From assembly GCA_036264235.1 (NCBI GenBank), contig DATARH010000174.1:1-64000 (forward strand): a DNA stretch of 64,000 bases, in the 5' to 3' direction. The position numbers were made by a program, and so were the translations under genes. The DNA is from DATARH01 sp036264235 (GTDB lineage Bacteria; Pseudomonadota; Alphaproteobacteria; ATCC43930; CGMCC-115725). The notes beneath the pieces were generated by a model. That model was not told where the DNA came from and did no database searches. It saw only the letters and a list, made by a program, of their open reading frames with translations. Numbering within the stretch: the first letter of the stretch is position 1; each line of letters starts with the position of its first letter. This document shows, piece by piece, positions 35,544-42,538 of this stretch.

Positions 35544-36740
35544 TCATCGGTTCTCGTCGGCAAGGGCGGCGATCGTGCGGGCAAGTAGGCGGATTTCGGC
35601 ACGTACATCCTGCACCGTCTGCACCCGGCCCTCGGCTGCTTCCTCGGTTAGGCGAGCAAGATAGGCTTCGATATTACGCAGATGGCTGCGCAGGACGTCG
35701 TCCTGGCCAAGTGAGTTTTCCGCGACCGTGGCGAGCCGGGCCAGCGACGGCTTCAGCTCCATCTGGTTCTCGGCGAGCCTGACCATCAGCATCTGGCCCG
35801 CCTTCATGTGCTCGCCGATTGTCCCGAGCCGGTCGGCAAGGGTGGCGAGGCTGGCATTGACCCCGAGCCGCCCCTCCTCGCTGCGCGCCAGAATACGCTG
35901 CAGGTTTTCCATGCTGTCGGCGGTCTGTTCGAGCAGCGCCTGGATATAAGCCGGCACTGCCGTGTCGCCGCCGTCGCCGAGCGCCCCGGAAGACAGCCGC
36001 GTATAGGTCGACAGCCACTCTTCAAGATCATTGTAGAAGCGGTTCTGGGCCTGTCCCGCTTGCAAATCCAGAAAACCCAGTACGAGGCTGCCGGCGAGGC
36101 CGAATAGCGAGGAGCTGAACGCCGTTGCCATGCCGTGCAGCGGCGACTCCAATCCAGCTTTTAGATCCGCAAAGGCGCGGGCAAGATCGCCCGAGCCGAC
36201 GCTGAGGCCGCCGATGACACCGCCGACCGATCGCACTGTTTCCAGCAGGCCATAGAAGGTGCCGAGCAGGCCGAGGAACACCAGCAGTCCGATCAGATAA
36301 CGGGAGGTCTCGCGGGTTTCGTCGAGGCGAGAGCCGATCCCGTCGAGCAGCGTCTGCATTGAGGTCGCCGACAGGCTGACACGGCCGCCGCGTCGCGCAC
36401 CCAGCATCCGCGCCATCGGTGCCAGCAGGCGTGGGGCAGGGCGGGTCGGTGGGGTCAGGCCGCGGTTAGCCAAGCTCTCGCGGAAGTCCTCGATCCAGGC
36501 AACCTCCGGACCGAGCCGCAGCACTTGGCGGAATATATAGACGATGCCGGCGACGAGAATGCCGAGGATGACACCGTTGACGGCTGGGTTGCCCATGAAC
36601 GCGGCAAACAACGGCTGGCCCAGTGCGGCCGCCAGCGCGATCACCAGCATCAGAAAAAGAACCATGCGGAGCAGGAAGCGGTGCGAGCGGCTCATCTCGC
36701 GCTTGTGGTTCCGCGCCGCTTCGGCGGCAATCTCTGCCAT
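35544..36740 (-). CDS. MotA/TolQ/ExbB-like proton-channel protein with long helical tail
   Basis: A 398-residue membrane protein. Two N-terminal spans (RMVLFLMLVIALAAALG, VNGVILGILVAGIVYIF) precede the MotA/TolQ/ExbB core: YLIGLLVFLGLLGTFYGLLETV and MATAFSSSLFGLAGSLVLGFLDLQ. The last ~150 residues form a helical cytoplasmic tail (repeats such as NASLATLADRLGTIGEHM), longer than in TolQ. Paired with the MotB-like gene downstream. Its position beside inositol monophosphatase and efp genes, with no defence genes, argues for a housekeeping envelope role. Confidence 0.83.
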   Translation of the reverse strand: MAEIAAEAARNHKREMSRSHRFLLRMVLFLMLVIALAAALGQPLFAAFMGNPAVNGVILGILVAGIVYIFRQVLRLGPEVAWIEDFRESLANRGLTPPTRPAPRLLAPMARMLGARRGGRVSLSATSMQTLLDGIGSRLDETRETSRYLIGLLVFLGLLGTFYGLLETVRSVGGVIGGLSVGSGDLARAFADLKAGLESPLHGMATAFSSSLFGLAGSLVLGFLDLQAGQAQNRFYNDLEEWLSTYTRLSSGALGDGGDTAVPAYIQALLEQTADSMENLQRILARSEEGRLGVNASLATLADRLGTIGEHMKAGQMLMVRLAENQMELKPSLARLATVAENSLGQDDVLRSHLRNIEAYLARLTEEAAEGRVQTVQDVRAEIRLLARTIAALADENR

Positions 36741-36800
36741 ACCCGAACCTAACTGATGCGCTGCAGCCGCGACATGGATTTTCCGACGCAGCAGCAGCGC

Positions 36801-37616
36801 TTAACCCGCTTTCGCCCCGCCGCGCAGCGCCTCCTTCAACAACGCTGCCAACGGTAGATGCAGGCGATCGTTGGCAGCGAGCACATCGCCGCTCGTCATC
36901 ATGGTTTGGCCGCCGGCGAGATCGCTGACATAGCCGCCGGCCTCACGCACCAGCAGCAACCCGGCGGCGATGTCCCATGGTGCCAACCCGAATTCCCAGA
37001 ACCCATCGAAGCGGCCCGCCGCGACATAGGCGAAATCCAGCGCCGCGGCCCCAAAGCGCCGTACGCCGTGCGTCGCCGGCATCACCGCCGCCAAGGTGGC
37101 GAGATATTCGGGCTGCCGCGCGCGGTCGCGGAACGGGATGCCGGTCCCGATCAATGCATCCCCTAGCTGGCGTCGCGCCGATACCCGCAAGCGGCGATCG
37201 TTGAGATAGGCGCCAACTCCCTTTTCGGCCCAGAACATCTCGTCGCGCGTGGGCTCGTAGATCAGGCCGGCGACAATCTCGCCGTCGCGCTCTAGCGCAA
37301 TCGAAATGCAGAAATGCGGGATCCCGTGCAGGAAATTGGTGGTGCCGTCGAGCGGATCGACGATCCAGCGATGACGCGGGTCGGTACCCTCCGCCGCGCC
37401 GCCTTCCTCGAACAGCAGCGCATATCCCGGCCGGGCCCGGGTCAGTTCCGTCTTCAGCGTGCGCTCCGCCTTGAGATCAGCGCTCGAGACGAAGTCGCCC
37501 GGCCCCTTGACCGAGACCTGCAGTTGCTCGACTTCGCCGAAATCGCGCCGGAGCCCACGCGCCGCCTTCAGCGCGGCGTTTGCCATGACGTTGATGACCG
37601 GCGAGCGCACCGCCAT
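36801..37616 (-). CDS. Inositol monophosphatase family protein
   Basis: A 271-residue magnesium-dependent phosphatase of the SuhB/IMPase family. Metal ligands are in LLFEEGG and IVDPLDGTTNFLHG; the second motif is APWDIAAGLLLVREAGG. FVSSADLKAERTL is also typical. Substrates in the family include inositol phosphates and 3'-phosphoadenosine phosphate; SuhB can also bind RNA polymerase or ribosome-related factors. It is downstream of efp by 32 bases on the same strand. Confidence 0.9.
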   Translation of the reverse strand: MAVRSPVINVMANAALKAARGLRRDFGEVEQLQVSVKGPGDFVSSADLKAERTLKTELTRARPGYALLFEEGGAAEGTDPRHRWIVDPLDGTTNFLHGIPHFCISIALERDGEIVAGLIYEPTRDEMFWAEKGVGAYLNDRRLRVSARRQLGDALIGTGIPFRDRARQPEYLATLAAVMPATHGVRRFGAAALDFAYVAAGRFDGFWEFGLAPWDIAAGLLLVREAGGYVSDLAGGQTMMTSGDVLAANDRLHLPLAALLKEALRGGAKAG

Positions 37617-37648
37617 GACCGTGTTCCCTTACGCGCGACGACCGGAGC

Positions 37649-38215
37649 TTAGTCCTTGGCGCGTTCTACGAAGGTCGCGTCGGCGGTGTTGACGACAATC
37701 CGGGTGCCGGTCTCGATATAGGGCGGGATCATCACCCTCCGGCCGTTTTCGAGTTTGCCGGGCTTGTAGGATGACGAAGCCGTTTGGCCGCGCACGACCG
37801 GGTCGGCTTCGACAACCTGCATCGTCACCGACTGCGGCATTTCGATCGACAGCGGCGTTCCTTCGTGGAGCATGACGGTGCAGGTCATGCCGTCCTGTAG
37901 GAAATCGGCCGGATCGCCAATCAGTTCGCGCGGCACCGTGACCTGCTCGAAGCTGTCATTGTCCATGAAGGTCGCCTCGTCGCCCTCCATGTAGAGAAAT
38001 TGCATCTCTTTTTCGTCGAGCCGGACACGCTCGACCGTTTCCTGGGTGCGGAAGCGCTCGCTGGTCTTGTTGCCGCCGCGCAGGTCGCGCATCTCGACCT
38101 GGGCAAAGGCGCCGCCTTTGCCCGGCTGCACCAGCTCGCGCTTGACGACGAGCCACAGCTTGTTCTGGTGCTCGAGCACGTTGCCCGGCTTGATATCGAT
38201 CGCGTTGATCTTCAT
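37649..38215 (-). CDS. efp: Elongation factor P
   Basis: Translation factor of 188 residues that rescues ribosomes stalled at polyproline. MKINAIDIKPGNVLEHQNKL starts the KOW-like domain I. The modification loop VQPGKGGAF keeps the Lys that EpmA lysylates in this type of EF-P. The OB domains include ERFRTQETVERVRLDEKEMQFLY and end VNTADATFVERAKD. ATG 38215 was chosen by family length and N-terminus; a longer frame exists to 38383. The divergent gene 125 bases away encodes EpmA, the matching lysyl ligase. Confidence 0.96.
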   Translation of the reverse strand: MKINAIDIKPGNVLEHQNKLWLVVKRELVQPGKGGAFAQVEMRDLRGGNKTSERFRTQETVERVRLDEKEMQFLYMEGDEATFMDNDSFEQVTVPRELIGDPADFLQDGMTCTVMLHEGTPLSIEMPQSVTMQVVEADPVVRGQTASSSYKPGKLENGRRVMIPPYIETGTRIVVNTADATFVERAKD

Positions 38216-38339
38216 GTCGGAGAATCTCGGCTTCGGTTCGGGGCTATAGCTGGGGATTTGCGGCGCTTCGTACCAGCGTGGCGGCCGCCGGAAAAGCGGA
38301 ATGCGAGGCGCGGGAAGGCGCAGCGGAGGTGCGGCGGCG

Positions 38340-39374
38340 ATGCGATCTTGGCGGCCCGACTCGCTGGCGCGCCGCCGCGCCAATCTCGAACTGCGCGGCC
38401 GCGTGATTGCCGCTGTGCGCGAGTTCTTCGCCGAGGCGGGATTTGTCGAGGTCGATACACCTGCCTTGCAGGTCAGTCCGGGCCTCGAACCACACCTGAA
38501 GGCGTTTGCGACCGTGCTGCACGACCCGCTGAGCGGCGCGGCGGTGCCGCGCTACCTGCACACCTCGCCCGAATTCGCGATGAAGAAACTGCTGGCCGGC
38601 GGCATGGAGCGGATTTGGCAACTGTGTCACGTCTTCCGCGACGGCGAGCGCGGCGCGACGCATCACCCCGAATTCGTAATGATCGAATGGTACCGCGCCG
38701 GTGCGTCCTACCGAGACATCATGGCCGATTGCGAGGCGCTGCTGCGCCGCGTACAGCAAGCGGCCGCAGCAGAGGCGTTCCGCTGGCAAACCAAGAGCGC
38801 GGATGCACGCCGGCCGTGGCAGTACATCACTGTCGCCGATGCCTTTCGCGATTTTGCGGGTATCGACTTGCTTGCCACGATGGCCGACCCGCGGAAGCCG
38901 AACTTGGAAACGCTTGCTGTGGCCGCGCGACAGGCGGGGGTTCCGCCGCATCCGGGCGATGATTGGGAGACGCTGTTTTTCCGCATCATGCTCGACCGGA
39001 TCGAACCACGGCTTGGCATCGGCGCGCCCACCGTCCTCTATGACTACCCGCTGGCCCAGGCGGCGCTGGCGCGGCGCAAGCCAGAAGATCCGCGGCTTGC
39101 CGAGCGGTTCGAGCTCTATGTCTGCGGTCTCGAATTGGCCAATGCGTTCGGCGAACTGACCAACCCAGTTGAGCAGCGGGCCCGATTCGAGGTCGAGCAA
39201 CGAAAAAAGCAGGCGCTTTACGGGGAGACCTACCCCATTGACGAGGATTTTCTCGCCGCTCTCGAACACGGTCTGCCGGGTTGCGCCGGCATCGCGCTCG
39301 GCTTCGACCGGCTGGTGATGCTCGCGGCCGGCGCGGGCCACATCGAAGACGTGCTGTGGCTGCCGGTCGGCTAG
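38340..39374 (+). CDS. epmA: EF-P lysine aminoacylase EpmA
   Basis: A 344-residue paralogue of class II lysyl-tRNA synthetase that lacks the anticodon-binding domain and attaches beta-lysine to EF-P. Motif 2 region FRDGERGATHHPEFVMIEWYRA and motif 3 GIALGFDRLVML are intact, as are the N-terminal FFAEAGFVEVDTPALQVSPG and LANAFGEL. The gene is divergent from efp, which carries the target lysine. EpmB, the lysine 2,3-aminomutase of the pathway, is not in the window. ATG 38340 is preferred over the ATG 13 codons upstream on family N-terminus. Confidence 0.94.
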   Translation: MRSWRPDSLARRRANLELRGRVIAAVREFFAEAGFVEVDTPALQVSPGLEPHLKAFATVLHDPLSGAAVPRYLHTSPEFAMKKLLAGGMERIWQLCHVFRDGERGATHHPEFVMIEWYRAGASYRDIMADCEALLRRVQQAAAAEAFRWQTKSADARRPWQYITVADAFRDFAGIDLLATMADPRKPNLETLAVAARQAGVPPHPGDDWETLFFRIMLDRIEPRLGIGAPTVLYDYPLAQAALARRKPEDPRLAERFELYVCGLELANAFGELTNPVEQRARFEVEQRKKQALYGETYPIDEDFLAALEHGLPGCAGIALGFDRLVMLAAGAGHIEDVLWLPVG

Positions 39375-39432
39375 GCCGACGCGGCGAAAAAGGCTAATCT
39401 GACGGCCCTTCAGTTGAGGCCGGACAAAGCTG

Positions 39433-39630
39433 ATGTGGCGCCGGGTCATTGAGGAACAGGAAGAAGCTCGCCGGACCGCGGCGTTGATGGGCTTTATCGT
39501 TGTTCTGGTGCTGGCAATCGCCGGGCTGTTGCTGATGCGCGAACTAGCCAAAAAATCTCGCCTTGAGGACTGCCTGATGTCGGGCCGCAGCAATTGCGCG
39601 CCTATCGAGGCGCCGCCGCGCCGGTACTAA
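39433..39630 (+). CDS. Small single-span membrane protein, 65 aa
   Basis: A short protein with a charged N-terminus (MWRRVIEEQEEARRTA), one membrane helix (ALMGFIVVLVLAIAGLLLM) and a cytoplasmic- or periplasm-facing tail LAKKSRLEDCLMSGRSNCAPIE with two cysteines. The tail looks conserved in composition, and I associate the pattern with small alphaproteobacterial proteins of unknown function. It lies 58 bases after epmA and is followed by a strong hairpin. Confidence 0.65.
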   Translation: MWRRVIEEQEEARRTAALMGFIVVLVLAIAGLLLMRELAKKSRLEDCLMSGRSNCAPIEAPPRRY

Positions 39631-39654
39631 CCGGGCGACCCGGGCACAACAAAA

Positions 39655-39678
39655 CCGGGCGCCGCGAACGGCGCCCGG
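39655..39678. terminator. Bidirectional intrinsic terminator
   Basis: CCGGGCGCCG (39655-39664) and CGGCGCCCGG (39669-39678) form a perfect 10-bp stem around CGAA. On the minus strand it is followed by TTTTGTTGT, a good T-rich tract for the repeat-protein gene; on the plus strand CTTCGTTG gives a weaker run for the small membrane protein gene. Confidence 0.8.
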
Positions 39679-39695
39679 CTTCGTTGAGGACGGGC

Positions 39696-40328
39696 TTAGT
39701 GCCGATGCCCGCGATGGTGACCGCGGCCCCTGCCTCGGTCCATGTCACCGCCGGCTGAACTGCTGCCCACGCCGAGGGCCGAGGACGAGCCCGAGCGGCT
39801 TCCGGCGGTCGAACCGCCGGTGCCCATCGAGCTGCTTGTGCCGTTCCTGGAGCTGCCGGCTGAGCTGCCGCCGGTGCCGAGCGCGGTGCTGGACGAGCCC
39901 TTGCCGGCCGTCGAAGCGCCGGTGCCAAGCGTGCTTGAGGAGCCGCTGCCGCTCTTCCCGCCGGCACTGCTGCCGCCGGTGCCAAGCGCGCTGCTGGCCG
40001 AGCCGTTGCCTGCAGTGGCGCCGCCGACGCCTAGCGTGCTAGCAGAGCCGCTGCCGCTGCCCCCGCCCGCGGCGCTTCCGCCGGTGCCGAGTGCGGTGCT
40101 GGCCGAGCCGTTGCCGGCGGTGGCGCCGCCGACACCCAGCGTGCTCGCCGAGCCGCTGCCGCTCCCGCCGGCGCTGCTACCGCCGGTACCGAGCGCAGTA
40201 CTGGCCGAGCCGCCGCCCGCGGTGCTGCCACCGGCCCCGACCGTCGAGCTCGACTGGGCGTAGGCCATCGCCGCTCCGCCCGCCATCAGAGCCGCTACGA
40301 GCGCCGTTGCTTTCAGTTTATCCCACAT
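39696..40328 (-). CDS. Secreted Gly/Ser/Ala repeat protein with His/Arg-rich tail
   Basis: A 210-residue protein with an N-terminal signal peptide (MWDKLKATALVAALMAGGAAMAYA, cleavage likely after AYA). The mature part is almost wholly ten imperfect repeats of 15-20 residues on the pattern G-S-x-S-x-L-G-x-G-G-x-x-A-G, for example STLGVGGATAGN. It has no cysteine and few bulky residues. The C-terminus turns basic and His-rich (MDRGRGRGHHRGHRH). AGGAGA precedes the ATG. No family was recognised. The composition suggests an extracellular or periplasmic beta-rich, silk- or solenoid-like fold; this is inference. Confidence 0.75.
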   Translation of the reverse strand: MWDKLKATALVAALMAGGAAMAYAQSSSTVGAGGSTAGGGSASTALGTGGSSAGGSGSGSASTLGVGGATAGNGSASTALGTGGSAAGGGSGSGSASTLGVGGATAGNGSASSALGTGGSSAGGKSGSGSSSTLGTGASTAGKGSSSTALGTGGSSAGSSRNGTSSSMGTGGSTAGSRSGSSSALGVGSSSAGGDMDRGRGRGHHRGHRH

Positions 40329-40350
40329 ACGATTCTCCTAGGTGTTTGAC

Positions 40351-40372
40351 GCCAATCCCTTCGCGAATTGGC
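40351..40372. promoter_or_regulatory. Inverted repeat upstream of the repeat-protein gene
   Basis: GCCAAT (40351-40356) and ATTGGC (40367-40372) flank a 10-base spacer that overlaps a TTCGCGAA dyad (40360-40367). It sits 23-44 bases before the ATG of the minus-strand repeat protein, where an operator would lie. The binding protein is unknown. Confidence 0.35.
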
Positions 40373-40579
40373 CTAACGCGTGTCGCGATCACTCGGTCAT
40401 CGGCCGCATCGCGAAACCATCAGTGAAACGAGCCGAGGGTCGCTTGCATCCCACGCTCGCCCTATCCGGTGATGTGGCGGGTGCGGCCGCTGCTCTGGGT
40501 TGAACCGACTTAGATCGCTACTCGACGGCCTTGGAGTTGGACCGCATTCTAGCCGCCGGGAGGCATGCGCGTCCTCGGG

Positions 40580-40595
40580 CGTTTCCATGGAAACG
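40580..40595. promoter_or_regulatory. 16-bp perfect palindrome, candidate operator
   Basis: CGTTTCCATGGAAACG is fully self-complementary and lies 23 bases upstream of the ATG at 40619. Its GTTTCC/GGAAAC halves resemble LacI-family operator half-sites. It could be an operator or a hairpin in the 5' leader. No LacI-type gene is in the window. Confidence 0.45.
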
Positions 40596-40618
40596 ACAAC
40601 TCAATACGGAGCTAACTT

Positions 40619-41149
40619 ATGATCAGTCGCATCGCAGTCAGCGCGATCACGGCCTGTTTCCTCGCCGGTTCGGCAATGGCCGCCTCGCCCGGCTCCGGCA
40701 ACGCTGGGGCGGCGGGCGGCACCGGTGCTTCCGGCGGCATGTCGGCCTCGACGATAGGCTCCGGCGCCGCCTCGACGACGCCGGGCAGCACGAGCGCGAC
40801 CGGCGGTACCGGCGGCAGCGCCGCGGCCGGCGGCACCTCGGCGTCTTCGCTTGGCGTCGGCGGCACCTCGTCGACTCCGAGCGAAACATCCTCGGCGATG
40901 GGCGTCGGCGGCAGCGCCGCCAGCGCCAATGGCGGGCATGTGATGAGCCACAGCGGCGTGCACGGCAACGCCAATAACCTGAACGGCCAGTCGATGGACC
41001 AAGCGCATCAGCAGGGCGGCGTCTGGAGCAAGTCGCACACGCACACGCACATCCATAAAGGCGAGGTATCGAGTCGCACCAAGTCGATGGCGCACGAGCC
41101 GGGCGGCCCACCGGTCAAGTCCGGCAGCTCCGTCAATGTCGGCCAATAA
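40619..41149 (+). CDS. Secreted Gly/Ser/Thr-rich protein with His cluster
   Basis: A 176-residue protein with a signal peptide ending ACFLAGSAMA. The first ~90 mature residues are repeats similar to those of the neighbouring 210-residue protein (ASSLGVGGTSS, SSAMGVGGSAAS). The C-terminal ~75 residues differ: polar, with a run SKSHTHTHIHKGEVSS, where alternating His may bind metal. No cysteine in the mature part. ACGGAGCTAACTT precedes the ATG. The family was not recognised. The shared repeat suggests a common structure with the divergent neighbour. Confidence 0.72.
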   Translation: MISRIAVSAITACFLAGSAMAASPGSGNAGAAGGTGASGGMSASTIGSGAASTTPGSTSATGGTGGSAAAGGTSASSLGVGGTSSTPSETSSAMGVGGSAASANGGHVMSHSGVHGNANNLNGQSMDQAHQQGGVWSKSHTHTHIHKGEVSSRTKSMAHEPGGPPVKSGSSVNVGQ

Positions 41150-41180
41150 GTCGAACCCGTAATCGAGCGTGAAGAAGCGA

Positions 41181-41207
41181 AACGGGCCTGGCCGCGCCGG
41201 GCCCGTT
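41181..41207 (+). terminator. Intrinsic terminator
   Basis: AACGGGCC (41181-41188) pairs perfectly with GGCCCGTT (41200-41207) around an 11-base loop, with TTCGTTT following. It lies 31 bases after the His-cluster protein stop and just before the end of the convergent 98-residue gene. Confidence 0.75.
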
Positions 41208-41216
41208 TTCGTTTGC

Positions 41217-41513
41217 CTATTTGCCTGGCTGTGTAACCACACAGCCGGTGTCTCCACTCGATCCACTGCCGACCGTGACCGAGCTGCCGTGGCCACCCGG
41301 CGATACGGTCGTGCTGGCGGTCGCGCCACCATTGCCGGTGGTCACCGTCGTTGAATTTCCATTATGGCCGGTCACCACGTGGCAAGGCCTGCCCTTTCCG
41401 GTCGTGACGCCCGTCCCGCCATTGCCGCTGCTGACGGCGACACTGTCGGCCCAGGCCGGTATGCCCACGAGGGATCCGACGATCAACGCGACGGCCGTGA
41501 TCGGAATGCGCAT
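41217..41513 (-). CDS. Small secreted Gly/Thr-rich protein with two cysteines
   Basis: A 98-residue protein; ATG 41513 follows GGAGGAAACT. Signal peptide MRIPITAVALIVGSLVGIPAWA. The mature chain is rich in Gly, Thr, Ser and Val (SSGNGGTGVTTGKGRPC, then VTTGNGGATASTTVSPGG) and ends SGDTGCVVTQPGK. Its two Cys residues and their contexts (PC early, GC-V-V near the C-terminus followed by PxK) recur in the 130-residue protein two genes upstream, so the two look like paralogues. Probably a disulphide-bonded periplasmic or surface protein; function unknown. Confidence 0.7.
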   Translation of the reverse strand: MRIPITAVALIVGSLVGIPAWADSVAVSSGNGGTGVTTGKGRPCHVVTGHNGNSTTVTTGNGGATASTTVSPGGHGSSVTVGSGSSGDTGCVVTQPGK

Positions 41514-41531
41514 AGTTTCCTCCAAACAAAG

Positions 41532-41984
41532 TTAGCGGGCAGGCCCGCTCGGATTTGCGCCGGGAGAGACGCCGTACAGTCCGGGATCGGTGCCGGTGTC
41601 CATTGTCGCTCCAGCCGCCGCACTGCTGGAGCCGCTGCTGCGGCCTGCTGCCGCGCCGCCAACCGTGGCGCCGCCGATCCCGATTGTCGTGCCGCCACCG
41701 CCCTGAGCGCCGGCTGTAGCGGAAGGCCGTGCCGTCAAGTTGAGGCTCGGGCTGGGCGCTGGGCTCCCGGGAAACATCCCGGACCCGGTGTCTGGCGGGC
41801 CATTGCCGAATGATGAGGACGCCGCGCTCGGCGCTACGGCGCCGGGACTGCCGCCGGCAGCGCCGCCAGCACCGGAGGCCGGTCCCATGCCGAAATTGTT
41901 GCTGTTGCTCTGCGCCAAGACCGGCAGCGATGCGGCCCACGTCGCGGCTATGACAGCGAGAGCGAGGACCGATCTCAGAATCAT
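41532..41984 (-). CDS. Secreted Gly/Ser/Pro-rich protein
   Basis: A 150-residue protein with signal peptide MILRSVLALAVIAATWAASLPVLAQ. The mature chain is low-complexity Gly/Ser/Ala/Pro and contains TTIGIGGATVGG, close to the STLGVGGATAG repeat of the 210-residue protein. No cysteine. It lies between the two Cys-bearing paralogues with 9-19 base gaps, so the three minus-strand genes probably form one operon. Function unknown. Confidence 0.68.
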   Translation of the reverse strand: MILRSVLALAVIAATWAASLPVLAQSNSNNFGMGPASGAGGAAGGSPGAVAPSAASSSFGNGPPDTGSGMFPGSPAPSPSLNLTARPSATAGAQGGGGTTIGIGGATVGGAAAGRSSGSSSAAAGATMDTGTDPGLYGVSPGANPSGPAR

Positions 41985-41993
41985 GTCTCGATA

Positions 41994-42386
41994 CTATTTC
42001 GACGGTCCGTGGATCACGACGAGGCATTCGCCGGAGCGGGCCTGGTTGGTCGCGGCGACGCTGTCCTCATTGCCGACGCTGCCGCTCGCCTTGCCGCCGC
42101 CGACATTGATCGACACTCCGTTCGGCCCGGCGGATGAGGAGCCGCTGAGCCCGCCAGGGTTGGTGTTGACCCGGGCGGAGGCCGATCCGGGCAAGCTCTT
42201 CCCAGCCGACTTCGCCTCGGTGCGGCACGGCTTGTCAGTGTTGATTACGATCGTCGTCCCGCCATTCGAGCCGGAGACGATCGAGACATTGGCGCCCGCG
42301 CCGGACGCTGTCGTGGTGGTATCGGCGACCGCCGGCAACGCCAGCGTCGCGGAAAGAAGCAGTGTGGTCGTGAACAGGGCGCGCAT
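41994..42386 (-). CDS. Secreted Gly/Ser-rich protein with two cysteines (paralogue)
   Basis: A 130-residue protein; ATG 42386 is preceded by GGAGG 6 bases upstream, and the longer frame to 42539 has no signal sequence. Signal peptide MRALFTTTLLLSATLALPAVA. Mature landmarks SGSNGGTTIVINTDKPC and SGECLVVIHGPSK mirror those of the 98-residue protein (SGNGGTGVTTGKGRPC; GCVVTQPGK). The middle is Gly/Ser/Asn-rich. It is the first gene of the three-gene minus-strand run. Function unknown. Confidence 0.7.
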   Translation of the reverse strand: MRALFTTTLLLSATLALPAVADTTTTASGAGANVSIVSGSNGGTTIVINTDKPCRTEAKSAGKSLPGSASARVNTNPGGLSGSSSAGPNGVSINVGGGKASGSVGNEDSVAATNQARSGECLVVIHGPSK

Positions 42387-42538
42387 GTGGAACCTCCGGC
42401 AGTCTGTGCTCAGAGAACACCTGGCTGCTGACGCGCCTCCCGATGCGCCTGATCCGGCAAACAGCCGCGCCGCGTTCGCCTGCCGGGTTGCGTGCCGGTG
42501 AAATCGGTTAGGATGCCGAGGCATTTTGGGAGGAAGCA

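Noticed and set aside
34495..36740. Zorya-type ZorA/ZorB defence pair
   Set aside because: The MotA/MotB-like architecture is similar, but no ZorC, ZorD or ZorE gene is near and the flanks are housekeeping (inositol monophosphatase, efp).
39696..40328. CRISPR-like or tandem DNA repeat array
   Set aside because: The periodicity is that of a protein repeat with a signal peptide, a ribosome binding site and a terminator; units are imperfect and have no spacers.
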